Assembly (NCBI GenBank): GCA_910573755.1 | Contig: CAJTBO010000009.1 | Location: 103,387-167,386 of the forward strand | DNA: 64,000 nt | Reading direction: 5' to 3' | Origin: Lachnospiraceae bacterium | GTDB taxonomy: Bacteria; Bacillota; Clostridia; Lachnospirales; Lachnospiraceae | In this document: piece by piece, positions 17,577-25,263 of the stretch | Layout: each line of letters opens with the position of its first letter | How positions within the stretch are numbered: the first letter of the stretch is position 1 | Translations under genes and position numbers: made by a program | Notes under the pieces: generated by a model | Database searches by the model: none | What the model saw: only the letters and a program-made list of their open reading frames with translations | What the model was told of the DNA's origin: nothing

Positions 17577-19088
17577 ATGACAAATGATATGACACAGGAT
17601 ATTTTATATACGATCAAAAATCCGAGAGTGACCTTCAGACAGCGGCTGAAGGATATGGCGAAGATCGCGGAAAACTCGGTGGAACTGGTGGAATATACTG
17701 AAAAGTCCAAAGAGTATTTTGCAAGCGGCGCCATGATGGATATGTTTGAGGGAAAAACGCCGTACCGTACACGTTACTGCGTGCCGGATTATGAACTGTT
17801 TATGAAACAGGGCAGTAAATTTCTGATGCTGGAGCCTCCGAAAGATATCTGGGATGCGGTCGGCAATCTGTTATGCCTGTATCACAATATTCCGGCGGAC
17901 GGCGGCCTGCCTGTCTATATCGGCTGTCTGGATGAACTGCTGGAGCCTTTTATTACAGACGAAAAGGAGGCGGAAAAAGCAATCCGCTTCCTGCTCACCC
18001 ATGTGGACCGGACGATCTCGAATGCGTTCTGCCATGCGAATCTGGGACCGAGGGATACCAGAGCCGGGCGGATCATTTTAAAGCTGACTGCCGAAATGCA
18101 GAGGCCCTGTCCGAATATGACGCTGTTATACCGGGAGGATACGCCGGACGATTATCTGATGGCGGCGTTTGAAACGGCGATCGCCGCCGCAAAGCCCAGT
18201 TTTGCCAATGATGCGCTGTATCGGAGGGATATGGGGAATTACGCGGTGGTGAGCTGCTATAATGTGCTGCCGATCGGCGGCTGCGGGCTGACGCTGGTGC
18301 GGCTGAATATGCATAACCTGCCGAAGCTGGCGAAAGATCCGGAAGATCTTTTAGAGCGCGTGATCCCGGATGCGGTGACGGCGGTCTGCGACGCGATCGA
18401 CAGCCGGGTGGACTTTATTGTAAATGAATGTCATTATTATGAAAATACGTTTCTTTATGACGAAGGGCTGATCAAAAAAGAAAAGGACTATATGATCGGC
18501 ATGTTCGGCTTTGTGGGGCTGGCGGAGTGTGTGAACGGTGTGCTGGGCCTTGAGAAACCGGAGGAGCGGTTCGGAAAAGGGAAAGAGGCGGATGATTTTG
18601 GGGAGAAGATCATGCGGCGCATCAAGGAAGAGATTGATAAGCGCCCCTGTCCTTTCGGAAAGTACGGACTGCATGCCCAGGTGGGTGTGATGGAGGATGC
18701 CGGCAGTACGCCGGGAGGAAGGATTCCGATCGGCGAGGAGCCGGAGCTGCCGTTCCAGATCACGAACTTTATCCGGATGCACCGGGACTGCGATGCAGGC
18801 TGCGGAGAACTGTTTCCCTTTGAGGAGACGGTAAAGCGTAATCCCCAGTATCTGGCAGATATTATGAAGGGCGCTTTTCGGTCGGGGGCGAGATATCTTT
18901 CGTTTTACGGAAGTGATTCGGATCTGGTCAGAGTGACCGGGTATCTGGTGAAGAAATCTGATATAGAAGCCTTCAGGAACAATAAAGCGACGCTGAACGA
19001 GGCGACCGTAAACGGGTCGGAGGTGCAGAGGAACCTGCATCTGCTGGACCGGAAGGTGCGGGGAGAAGAGACGTCGTTAGACTGTTGA
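17577..19088 (+). CDS. yjjI: YjjI-family glycyl radical enzyme
   Basis: A short glycyl radical enzyme (503 residues) matching the YjjI family (DUF3029); the reaction is, to my knowledge, not settled. The C-terminal radical loop is DLVRVTGYLVK, with the radical-bearing Gly at about residue 459. Candidate active-site thiols lie in SCYNVLPIGGCGLTL in the middle. It is oxygen-sensitive by family and needs a radical SAM activase, which is the next gene. In E. coli yjjI-yjjW lies beside the deo deoxynucleoside genes. Here it follows a nucleoside hydrolase and importer, so a role in (deoxy)nucleoside or pentose breakdown is supported by context only. Confidence 0.88.
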   Translation: MTNDMTQDILYTIKNPRVTFRQRLKDMAKIAENSVELVEYTEKSKEYFASGAMMDMFEGKTPYRTRYCVPDYELFMKQGSKFLMLEPPKDIWDAVGNLLCLYHNIPADGGLPVYIGCLDELLEPFITDEKEAEKAIRFLLTHVDRTISNAFCHANLGPRDTRAGRIILKLTAEMQRPCPNMTLLYREDTPDDYLMAAFETAIAAAKPSFANDALYRRDMGNYAVVSCYNVLPIGGCGLTLVRLNMHNLPKLAKDPEDLLERVIPDAVTAVCDAIDSRVDFIVNECHYYENTFLYDEGLIKKEKDYMIGMFGFVGLAECVNGVLGLEKPEERFGKGKEADDFGEKIMRRIKEEIDKRPCPFGKYGLHAQVGVMEDAGSTPGGRIPIGEEPELPFQITNFIRMHRDCDAGCGELFPFEETVKRNPQYLADIMKGAFRSGARYLSFYGSDSDLVRVTGYLVKKSDIEAFRNNKATLNEATVNGSEVQRNLHLLDRKVRGEETSLDC

Positions 19089-19128
19089 TCGCCATTTTTC
19101 GCAGGGAGGAATAAATGGGAGGAGAGAG

Positions 19129-20091
19129 ATGATGGGTAAAACAGATATAACGGCTCCGGTCAACAAGATCATTTCATTCAGCGCGGTGGACGGTTTCGGG
19201 AACAGGACGGCGATCTTTTTGCAGGGGTGCAATCAGAACTGTCTGTACTGTCACAATCCGGAGACGATCCAACACTGTAAGGCATGCGGGGCGTGTGTGG
19301 CGGCATGTCCCGCGGGGGCGCTGGAACTGGTGGAAGCATCCGGGGGATATGAAGGCGGAAAGGCGCAGACACCGCAGCGGGCGGAAGGTTCTTCGCCGGA
19401 GGGCGGAAAAACGGCAGGTACGGCGGCGGATGGAGGCGCGGCGTTAAGGCGTTATGTCATATATAATGCGGCGAAGTGCTGCGGCTGTGATACCTGTATC
19501 AAGACCTGTAAAAACAATGCTTCGCCGAAGATCAGGAATCTGACGGCGGAGGAAGTGATGGAAGAGATCCTGCCGTATTTTCCGTTTATCAACGGGATCA
19601 CGACATCGGGCGGGGAGTGCACGATGCATCTGGATTTTCTGACGGAACTCTACGGGCTGGTGAAGAGAGAGGGAAAGACCACCTATGCGGACACCAACGG
19701 GCAGATTCCGCTGTGGGATAGAGAGGACTTTCTGCAGGTGACGGACAAGACGATGATCGATCTGAAGGCGGGGACGGAGGAGGATCACAGAAAACTGACA
19801 GGCATGGGGCTTTATAATCCTGTGGAAAATATCCGGCAGATGGCAAGGCTTGGGAAACTCTATGAGATACGTACCGTGGTGGTGCCGGGAGTGGTGGATA
19901 ACCGCAGGACGGTGGAACTTGGCAGCAGCCTGATCGCGGCATATCCCGAGGTGCGTTACAAGCTGATCAAATTCCGGCATTACGGGGTTAGGGAAGAATA
20001 CCAGAAGATACAGGAGCCTTCGGATGAAGAGATGGAGGCGCTTCGTGAACTGGCGAAGGGAAACGGTGTAAAAGAGATCATGATCACGTAG
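19129..20091 (+). CDS. yjjW: YjjW-family glycyl radical enzyme activase
   Basis: A radical SAM protein expected to place the glycyl radical on the upstream YjjI. The SAM cluster motif is CNQNCLYC (CxxxCxxC). A ferredoxin-like insert carries two more cysteine sets, CKACGACVAACP and CCGCDTCIKTC, for two 4Fe-4S clusters. Between these two sets a Gly/Ala/Glu-rich stretch of about 35 residues (AQTPQRAEGSSPEGG region) is inserted. TTSGGECTMHLDF and the DTNG block follow the family. Ribosome binding site GGGAGGAGAG. It is convergent with the Crp/Fnr gene. Confidence 0.92.
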   Translation: MMGKTDITAPVNKIISFSAVDGFGNRTAIFLQGCNQNCLYCHNPETIQHCKACGACVAACPAGALELVEASGGYEGGKAQTPQRAEGSSPEGGKTAGTAADGGAALRRYVIYNAAKCCGCDTCIKTCKNNASPKIRNLTAEEVMEEILPYFPFINGITTSGGECTMHLDFLTELYGLVKREGKTTYADTNGQIPLWDREDFLQVTDKTMIDLKAGTEEDHRKLTGMGLYNPVENIRQMARLGKLYEIRTVVVPGVVDNRRTVELGSSLIAAYPEVRYKLIKFRHYGVREEYQKIQEPSDEEMEALRELAKGNGVKEIMIT

Positions 20092-20113
20092 AGAGGGGAA
20101 GCGTGCGGCGTGT

Positions 20114-20815
20114 TCAGGAAGGCAGAAGCGGCTGGATTCTGGACATGCTGCGCTCGTGCTGCCCGGGGGAGATCGTGAGTTTCCGGCGGCAGGAGGTGAT
20201 CTCGTCGAGTTGTTTTAATTTCTGGACACAGCGGACGACGGTGCGGACGCTTAGGCCGATGTTGCTGGCGAGCACCTGATAATCCGGTTCTACTACCAGA
20301 ATATCTTCCTCAAGGTGGTGCAGAAGGTAATACTGTACCAGATAGTACCGCACCCGGTCAAGCCCTTTTTTATAGTATAGAAAACCGTCGTTCCCGGAAC
20401 GTTGGTACAGATCGTTTGCCACAATATAAATACAATTCCAGAGCATTTCCATATGTGTCATTAAATATTCATAGGCGATGGCAGAATCCAGTTTTAACAT
20501 TTTCATTTCTGTAGCCGCGATAACGGTAGCCACGGCTCCCGGTTTGCGGGCGGCAACCTCCAGAAGCCCGATGGAGCCGGTGGAAGGCGTCAGCGTAAAA
20601 TAGCGGTAGTTATTTCCGTCATGATAGTTGCGGGTGCCGAAAGCGAGGCCTTCCATGATAAAGAATATATAACGGGGGAAATCTCCCTGATTGATGATCA
20701 CCTCGTTCGGGCGGTATCTGACAATGCTTCCTTTTTCTTTCAGTTCTTCCGGTAAGATAGAGTAATTAAACTGGTTGTAGGAACTGTATTTAGCCCATAA
20801 TTCTTCGAGCCGCAT
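20114..20815 (-). CDS. Crp/Fnr-family transcriptional regulator
   Basis: An N-terminal cyclic-nucleotide-binding beta-barrel (about 20-125; ...EVIINQGDFPRYIFFIMEG) and a C-terminal winged helix (about 165-220; YQVLASNIGLSVRTVVRCVQKLKQ). No Fnr-like N-terminal cysteine cluster is seen, so it is more likely a small-molecule or redox responder than an Fe-S oxygen sensor. It converges on yjjW with 22 bases between stops and is a candidate regulator of the nucleoside/glycyl-radical cluster. GGAGGAAA precedes the start. Confidence 0.85.
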   Translation of the reverse strand: MRLEELWAKYSSYNQFNYSILPEELKEKGSIVRYRPNEVIINQGDFPRYIFFIMEGLAFGTRNYHDGNNYRYFTLTPSTGSIGLLEVAARKPGAVATVIAATEMKMLKLDSAIAYEYLMTHMEMLWNCIYIVANDLYQRSGNDGFLYYKKGLDRVRYYLVQYYLLHHLEEDILVVEPDYQVLASNIGLSVRTVVRCVQKLKQLDEITSCRRKLTISPGQHERSMSRIQPLLPS

Positions 20816-20851
20816 GGGAATTTCCTCCTGCCGTTAAGAGTTGTATATTAG

Positions 20852-20940
20852 GTACGGTCCGGCTTCCGGCTTTTCTGTTACGGAATCTGCTCATTCCAAG
20901 CTGCCAGCGGTGAGGGACAGATTCCCTGCCGGACTGATAC
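20852..20940 (-). ncRNA. Candidate structured leader of the Crp/Fnr gene
   Basis: Nested inverted repeats: GTCCGGC (20857-20863) pairs with GCCGGAC (20928-20934), GTA/TAC extends this stem, and GGAATCTG (20882-20889) pairs with CAGATTCC (20918-20925). The roughly 90-base two-stem structure lies between the lysozyme terminator and the regulator's start, so on the minus strand it would be a 5' leader. It does not match a riboswitch class I can name. Confidence 0.4.
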
Positions 20941-20965
20941 TTTCCGGGCACCGGTAAAAATCTAT

Positions 20966-20997
20966 GAAAGCCGCAGGGTAAAAACCCGGCGGCTTTC
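20966..20997 (-). terminator. Terminator of the GH25 lysozyme gene
   Basis: GAAAGCCGC-A-GGG-loop-CCC-G-GCGGCTTTC forms a 12-bp stem. On the minus strand it comes 14 bases after the lysozyme stop and is followed by ATAGATTTTTA. The plus strand also ends CTTTCTTT, so it may act both ways. Confidence 0.7.
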
Positions 20998-21010
20998 TTT
21001 GTATGTCACA

Positions 21011-22774
21011 TTACTGCTGCACTGCAGGAGCAGGCGCTGCTGCGGGTGCGGCAACACCGTTGGCGTCACAGATATAGACCTCTGTGCCGATCGTATAAGC
21101 TGCGTTTATGACCATCCGTCCGTTTCCGTCGAAACATCTGGGTACGTTCGCGATTACAACCGCTTCGTTGACAAGCTGGTGTCCGTCCGTCTCGGAAGTG
21201 CCGTATACGCCGTCAGGTCCCTGGATCAGTCCCTTTACCATAGCGCCGTCAGCGGGGTTGAAGTAGAAGTTCACACCGCCGATATTCTGCCAGCCGGTCA
21301 TCATTTTACCTGTCTGGTCGAAGTAGTAGGTCTGGCCGTTTATGGTCTGCAGGCCTGTCACCATGCGTCCGTCAGCCGTGTTAAAGTAGTAGCGGTTTGC
21401 CACATCGCCGATAAAGCCGTTCTGCTGGGCTCCCGTATTGGGATCAAAGTAGAAGGTACCGTCGCCGATCTGGACCATGCCGGTCTGCATGATACCGTTT
21501 TCGTTAAAGTAGTAGTTTGCGTTTTCGATGTTCTGATAACCTGTCACCATATGGCCGTCTACAGGGGAGAGGTAGTAGCGGTTCGCGATATCACCGAGCC
21601 AGCCTCTTACCATAGCGCCGTCAGCAGGATTATAGTAGTATCTCAGGCCGTTTACCGTCTGCCAGTCGGTCAGCATGCTGCCTTCCGCGCTGAACAGGTA
21701 GTCCTTGTTGTCGATGTTGATGCTGCCCTTTACAAGGTGTCCGTCCGCGGGGAAGAGGTAATGTCTGCCCGTTTCATCGTTGTACCAGCCGGTTACCATA
21801 CGGCAGCCGTTGTTTCCGTCATAGAAGTACTGGTTGTCGGCAACGGTGATCCAGCCGCTCTGAATCTGTCCCATCTCATTGAAATAGTAGCGGTCCGCTC
21901 CCACCTGATTCTGTCCTATAAGGGCATGACCGTCGGCGGCGAGATAGTAGGTGCCTGTCTCATCCGTAAACCAGTCGGTGTTCATATGGCCAAGTTCGTC
22001 CATGTGGTAGCGGGCGCCGTTAAAGTCCACCCAGCCGAACTGGATACGGTAATTGTTATAGAAGTAGGTAAAGCCGTCGCGCTGCGCGAAACCGACAGGA
22101 ATGATCAGGTTGTGATAGTCTTTGTTCATGTAGTTGATATCCACATTGCCCGCGATGCCGGCGATGGAACCCTGGTAGGAAGCCTGCCAGATGGCATGTC
22201 CCGGGATGGAGCAGGCGCTGGCGTACTGGGCGATCCAGATATCGTAGCGCAGGGCGGGTGTCATATGAGCGCGGTAAAAGTTCGCGCCGGTGTAGACGAT
22301 GGGGTGGTAGCCTGCCGCCGCGATCACATCGCAGAAAGCGTTGCACATGGCGGTAACGGTATTGGCATCAAGCCCTTTCTGCACACTGTCTTCGATGTCG
22401 TAGGCTACGGGGAAGTTGATGTTGTAACCTTCGATCCACTGCAGGACCAGATTGGCTTCGTTTATGGCGCCTTCCACGCTGGTGGCGTAGGAATAGATGT
22501 AAACGCCGGTTCTGATGCCTGCCGCCTGGGCGCCTGCCACGTTGGCGGCGAAGGCGGGGTCAATGCCGCTTTTGGTGCTGCCGACCTTGATAAAGGCATA
22601 GGTAACGCCGGAAGAGGGAACCGCTCCCCAGTTGATGGCGCCCTGATACTTGGATACGTCGATTCCCAGTGCTGCCGCATTGGCAACAGAGGTGGAAGAC
22701 AGCGTGAGGGCTGTGATGAGCATCAGCGTCAGGACTGTTTTCGTGAAACGAAATAGTTTTTTGTGTTTTATCAT
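21011..22774 (-). CDS. Secreted GH25 lysozyme with cell-wall-binding repeats
   Basis: A muramidase of glycoside hydrolase family 25 that cuts peptidoglycan outside the cell. The signal peptide covers residues 1-33 (cleavage after ANA). The catalytic domain spans about 36-225, with GIDVSKYQG (Asp39) and AYDIED (Asp126, Glu128). About 14 aromatic/Gly repeats of 18-22 residues follow (types WITVADNQYFYDGNNG and GQTYYFDQTGKMMTGW), the choline-binding-like wall-anchoring module, ending in an Ala/Pro tail. The ATG at 22774 has AAGGAGA upstream; the much longer open frame reaching 23530 is only absence of stops opposite vanR. It is transcribed divergently from vanR across 315 bases. Confidence 0.92.
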   Translation of the reverse strand: MIKHKKLFRFTKTVLTLMLITALTLSSTSVANAAALGIDVSKYQGAINWGAVPSSGVTYAFIKVGSTKSGIDPAFAANVAGAQAAGIRTGVYIYSYATSVEGAINEANLVLQWIEGYNINFPVAYDIEDSVQKGLDANTVTAMCNAFCDVIAAAGYHPIVYTGANFYRAHMTPALRYDIWIAQYASACSIPGHAIWQASYQGSIAGIAGNVDINYMNKDYHNLIIPVGFAQRDGFTYFYNNYRIQFGWVDFNGARYHMDELGHMNTDWFTDETGTYYLAADGHALIGQNQVGADRYYFNEMGQIQSGWITVADNQYFYDGNNGCRMVTGWYNDETGRHYLFPADGHLVKGSINIDNKDYLFSAEGSMLTDWQTVNGLRYYYNPADGAMVRGWLGDIANRYYLSPVDGHMVTGYQNIENANYYFNENGIMQTGMVQIGDGTFYFDPNTGAQQNGFIGDVANRYYFNTADGRMVTGLQTINGQTYYFDQTGKMMTGWQNIGGVNFYFNPADGAMVKGLIQGPDGVYGTSETDGHQLVNEAVVIANVPRCFDGNGRMVINAAYTIGTEVYICDANGVAAPAAAPAPAVQQ

Positions 22775-22998
22775 TTGAAATCTCCTTGTTATGTAAATGA
22801 TTTTGTGTATTTTGTTCCTGCCGGTTATGTAATTGTGCTGTTTTTGTGTATCAGGGTTGTATCCTGAAAACCCGCAAAATAAAGTGTAACATATTATTTT
22901 TTTCAGAACAAGAGGCAGAAGAAATTTTGGGAAAAGTTGGTAACAGCCGGAAGCCGGATGGAAGCGGATGCCCGTGGGGCGGGGATGAAATGACCGGG

Positions 22999-23063
22999 TT
23001 AAGAAAATCTTAAGGATTTGTGTATGGAATATTAGAGAACAGTACGGCGGGATCTGATAAAAT
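22999..23063 (+). promoter_or_regulatory. vanR promoter with candidate VanR operator
   Basis: TTAAG-N6-TTAAG (22999-23014) places two TTA half-sites 11 bases apart, the spacing of OmpR-family direct repeats. The -10 box is TAAAAT (23058-23063) inside ATCTGATAAAATG, without a good -35, as expected for an activated promoter. The proximal TTA begins 48 bases before the -10, exactly as at the vanG promoter. The rest of the 315-base gap is the AT-rich leader of the lysozyme gene. Confidence 0.6.
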
Positions 23064-23089
23064 GGGTAGGGAGAAAAGGAGGCAGGGAG

Positions 23090-23788
23090 ATGACGGACAA
23101 GATACTTGTGGTGGATGATGAGCGGGAGATCGCGGATCTGATCGAGGTTTATCTGCGGAATGAGGATTACAGGACCGTTAAATGCTATACGGGACGGGAG
23201 GCCCTTCAATGTGCGGAGAAGGAAGAGATGGATCTTGCGGTTCTGGATATCATGCTGCCGGATGTGAACGGGTTTACGATCTGTCAGAAGATCAGGGAGA
23301 AATATACCTATCCGATCATCATGCTGACGGCGAAGGATGAGGAGATCGATAAGATCACGGGCCTCTCCCTCGGAGCGGATGATTATATAACGAAGCCTTT
23401 CCGGCCGCTGGAGATGGTGGCAAGGGTGAAGGCGCAGCTCCGGCGGTATAAGAGATATAATTCTTCCCGGAGGACGGAGGAGGGGGATGTCCTTGTGCAT
23501 GCGGGGCTGGTGCTGAATGCAAAGACACATGATTGCTTTTTAAATGAAAGGAAACTTGTGCTGACGCCTACGGAGTTTGAGATTTTGCGTATTCTTCTGG
23601 AGAGAAAGGGGGAGGTGGTCAGCACGGAGGACCTGTTTCATGAGATATGGAAAGATGAATATTACAGCAAGGCGGGCAACAGTATAACGGTGCATATCCG
23701 GCATTTAAGGGAGAAAATGAATGATACGGCGGAAAATCCGGGTTATATTAAAACAATTTGGGGTGTGGGTTACAAAATGGAGACATAA
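23090..23788 (+). CDS. vanR: VanR-type response regulator
   Basis: An OmpR-family activator: receiver domain with ILVVDDE, phospho-acceptor Asp53 in VLDIMLPD and Lys in TKPFRP, then a winged helix (LTPTEFEILRILL, SITVHIRHLREKMNDT, IWGVGYK). Many stretches coincide with VanR of the vanA/vanG clusters, for example DEREIADLIEVYL, ADDYITKPFRPLE and NSITVHIRHLREKMNDT. It is expected to be phosphorylated by the following VanS in response to glycopeptide and to activate itself and vanG. AAAGGAGG precedes the ATG. Confidence 0.92.
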   Translation: MTDKILVVDDEREIADLIEVYLRNEDYRTVKCYTGREALQCAEKEEMDLAVLDIMLPDVNGFTICQKIREKYTYPIIMLTAKDEEIDKITGLSLGADDYITKPFRPLEMVARVKAQLRRYKRYNSSRRTEEGDVLVHAGLVLNAKTHDCFLNERKLVLTPTEFEILRILLERKGEVVSTEDLFHEIWKDEYYSKAGNSITVHIRHLREKMNDTAENPGYIKTIWGVGYKMET

Positions 23789-24941
23789 ACGGAAAAACAG
23801 CAGGATGATGCGGAGCAGTTATTCGCAGCTTCGGCTGAAAATAATGTGCAGACTGGTTGAGACGGCGGTGGTGGCTGTTGCCGCGATATATTATATATAT
23901 GAAATTATATGGTTCAGGAGAGGCGGGGACTGGACGATCGCCATTCTGCAGTCCGTCTGCAGGATAGATTATGATGCCGCCTATTCGATCTATCAGCATG
24001 TGTTCCGCAATCATGCGAAACTGATCTGGATGGCAGCGACCAGTTTTATATTTTTCTGGCTGCTGCGGGTTATGCTGAACGGGTTTACAAAATATTTTGC
24101 TGCGGTCAATCAGGGGGTGGAGGCGCTTCTGGAAGAAGAGGCGCAGATCCGTCTGCCTTCGGAACTGTATGCTACAGAGCAGAAACTAAACGCGGTAAAG
24201 CGGACATTGAAACAGCGGACACTGGAGGCGCGGCTTGCGGAGCAGCGGAAAAACGAACTGGTCATGTATCTTGCGCATGATATCCGCACGCCGCTGACTT
24301 CTGTGATCGGGTATCTGAATCTGCTGGAGGAGGAGGCAGAGCTGCCGGAAAGACAGAGAGCGGGTTATGTGCATATTTCTCTGGAGAAGGCTTACCGTCT
24401 GGAAAAGATGATCAATGAATTTTTTGAGATTACAAGATATAATCTGCAGCAGATCACGTTGCGAAAGGAGCGCATCGATCTTTATTATATGCTGGTGCAG
24501 CTGATCGATGAGATGTCGCCGCTTTTGTCGGAGAGGAATAACAGGGCAGAGCTTTGCGCGGAGGAAAATCTGACGGTATACGGGGATGCGGATAAGCTGG
24601 CACGGGTATTCCAGAATGTGTTGAGGAATGCTGCCGCATACAGTTTTCCGGGAACTGAGATCGGGATTACCGCGAAGGAAAATGGGGGGGCGGTTGAGAT
24701 TGTTTTCCGGAATGAGGGGTATACGATCCCGCAGGAAAAATTACAGGATATTTTTGAGAAGTTTTACCGGCTGGATGAGGGCAGAAATTCCTGTACGGGA
24801 GGCTCCGGGCTGGGGCTTGCCATCGCAAAGGAGATTGTGACGCTGCACGGCGGGAGCATTACCGCAGAGAGCGCGGATAACAGGGTGGAATTTCAGATCC
24901 GGATTCCGGATGAAGATCCGGGCGGGGGTATGGCGGGATAG
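23763..24941 (+). CDS. vanS: VanS-type sensor histidine kinase
   Basis: A two-TM sensor kinase: membrane segments at about residues 30-50 and 80-105 flanking a short outside loop, then the dimerisation/His box VMYLAHDIRTPLTSVIGYLNL and the ATPase boxes (NVLRNAAAYS, IFEKFYRLDEGR, GGSGLGLAIAKEI). The pattern AEQRKNELVMYLAHDI and YVHISLEKAYRLEKMINEFF matches VanS rather than generic kinases. The short extracytoplasmic loop fits VanS that bind drug or precursor near the membrane. The frame opens at an ATG at 23721 inside vanR, but the GTG at 23763 aligns with the known vanR-vanS overlap; an ATG at 23805 is another option. Confidence 0.9.
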   Translation: MWVTKWRHKRKNSRMMRSSYSQLRLKIMCRLVETAVVAVAAIYYIYEIIWFRRGGDWTIAILQSVCRIDYDAAYSIYQHVFRNHAKLIWMAATSFIFFWLLRVMLNGFTKYFAAVNQGVEALLEEEAQIRLPSELYATEQKLNAVKRTLKQRTLEARLAEQRKNELVMYLAHDIRTPLTSVIGYLNLLEEEAELPERQRAGYVHISLEKAYRLEKMINEFFEITRYNLQQITLRKERIDLYYMLVQLIDEMSPLLSERNNRAELCAEENLTVYGDADKLARVFQNVLRNAAAYSFPGTEIGITAKENGGAVEIVFRNEGYTIPQEKLQDIFEKFYRLDEGRNSCTGGSGLGLAIAKEIVTLHGGSITAESADNRVEFQIRIPDEDPGGGMAG

Positions 24942-25080
24942 CGGTTCGGCCCGGCAGGGAATTAATAGCTGAAAAATAGCTGTCGCTTTCAGGCAATGAG
25001 CAGGACAACTGTTTTTTATATGTAAAACGCAGTATTGCAATAATCCATACCACACAAAATAGTAATTGAACGATATAAAC

Positions 25081-25167
25081 TTTATAAAATATTAATGAAA
25101 TCTTAGACGGTTATTAGCAGGATGCCAAGCCGCTGTTAAAGTATAAAAGACTCTTATCTGATAGAAT
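25081..25167 (+). promoter_or_regulatory. vanG promoter with candidate VanR operator array
   Basis: In the gap between vanS and vanG, TTA half-sites recur at 25082, 25092, 25103 and 25114 (10-11 base steps), including TTAATGAAATCTTAG. The -10 is TAGAAT (25162-25167) within ATCTGATAGAATG, 12 of 13 bases identical to the vanR promoter. Half-sites at -59 and -48 relative to the -10 start are shared by both promoters. No convincing -35 box is present. A C-rich remainder after vanS holds no gene. Confidence 0.6.
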
Positions 25168-25263
25168 GATCTTCAGACAGGAGTTTTTTTATTTTACAGG
25201 AAAAAGCCTTCTGACAAAAGTATGGGGGATATGAAGAAAAATAAAGAAAGAGAGAGATCGAAA

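Noticed and set aside
20852..20940. Cobalamin-type riboswitch before the Crp/Fnr gene
   Set aside because: A GGTGCC stretch and GCCGGAAGCC hinted at it, but the conserved core boxes are missing.
20999..22756. 585-residue plus-strand open frame opposite the lysozyme gene
   Set aside because: It is the complement of the repeat-rich GH25 gene, which has a signal peptide, catalytic residues and ribosome binding site on the other strand.
22775..23530. N-terminal extension of the lysozyme frame across the vanR region
   Set aside because: The extension lacks a start signal, overlaps vanR on the other strand and precedes a perfect signal peptide beginning at 22774.
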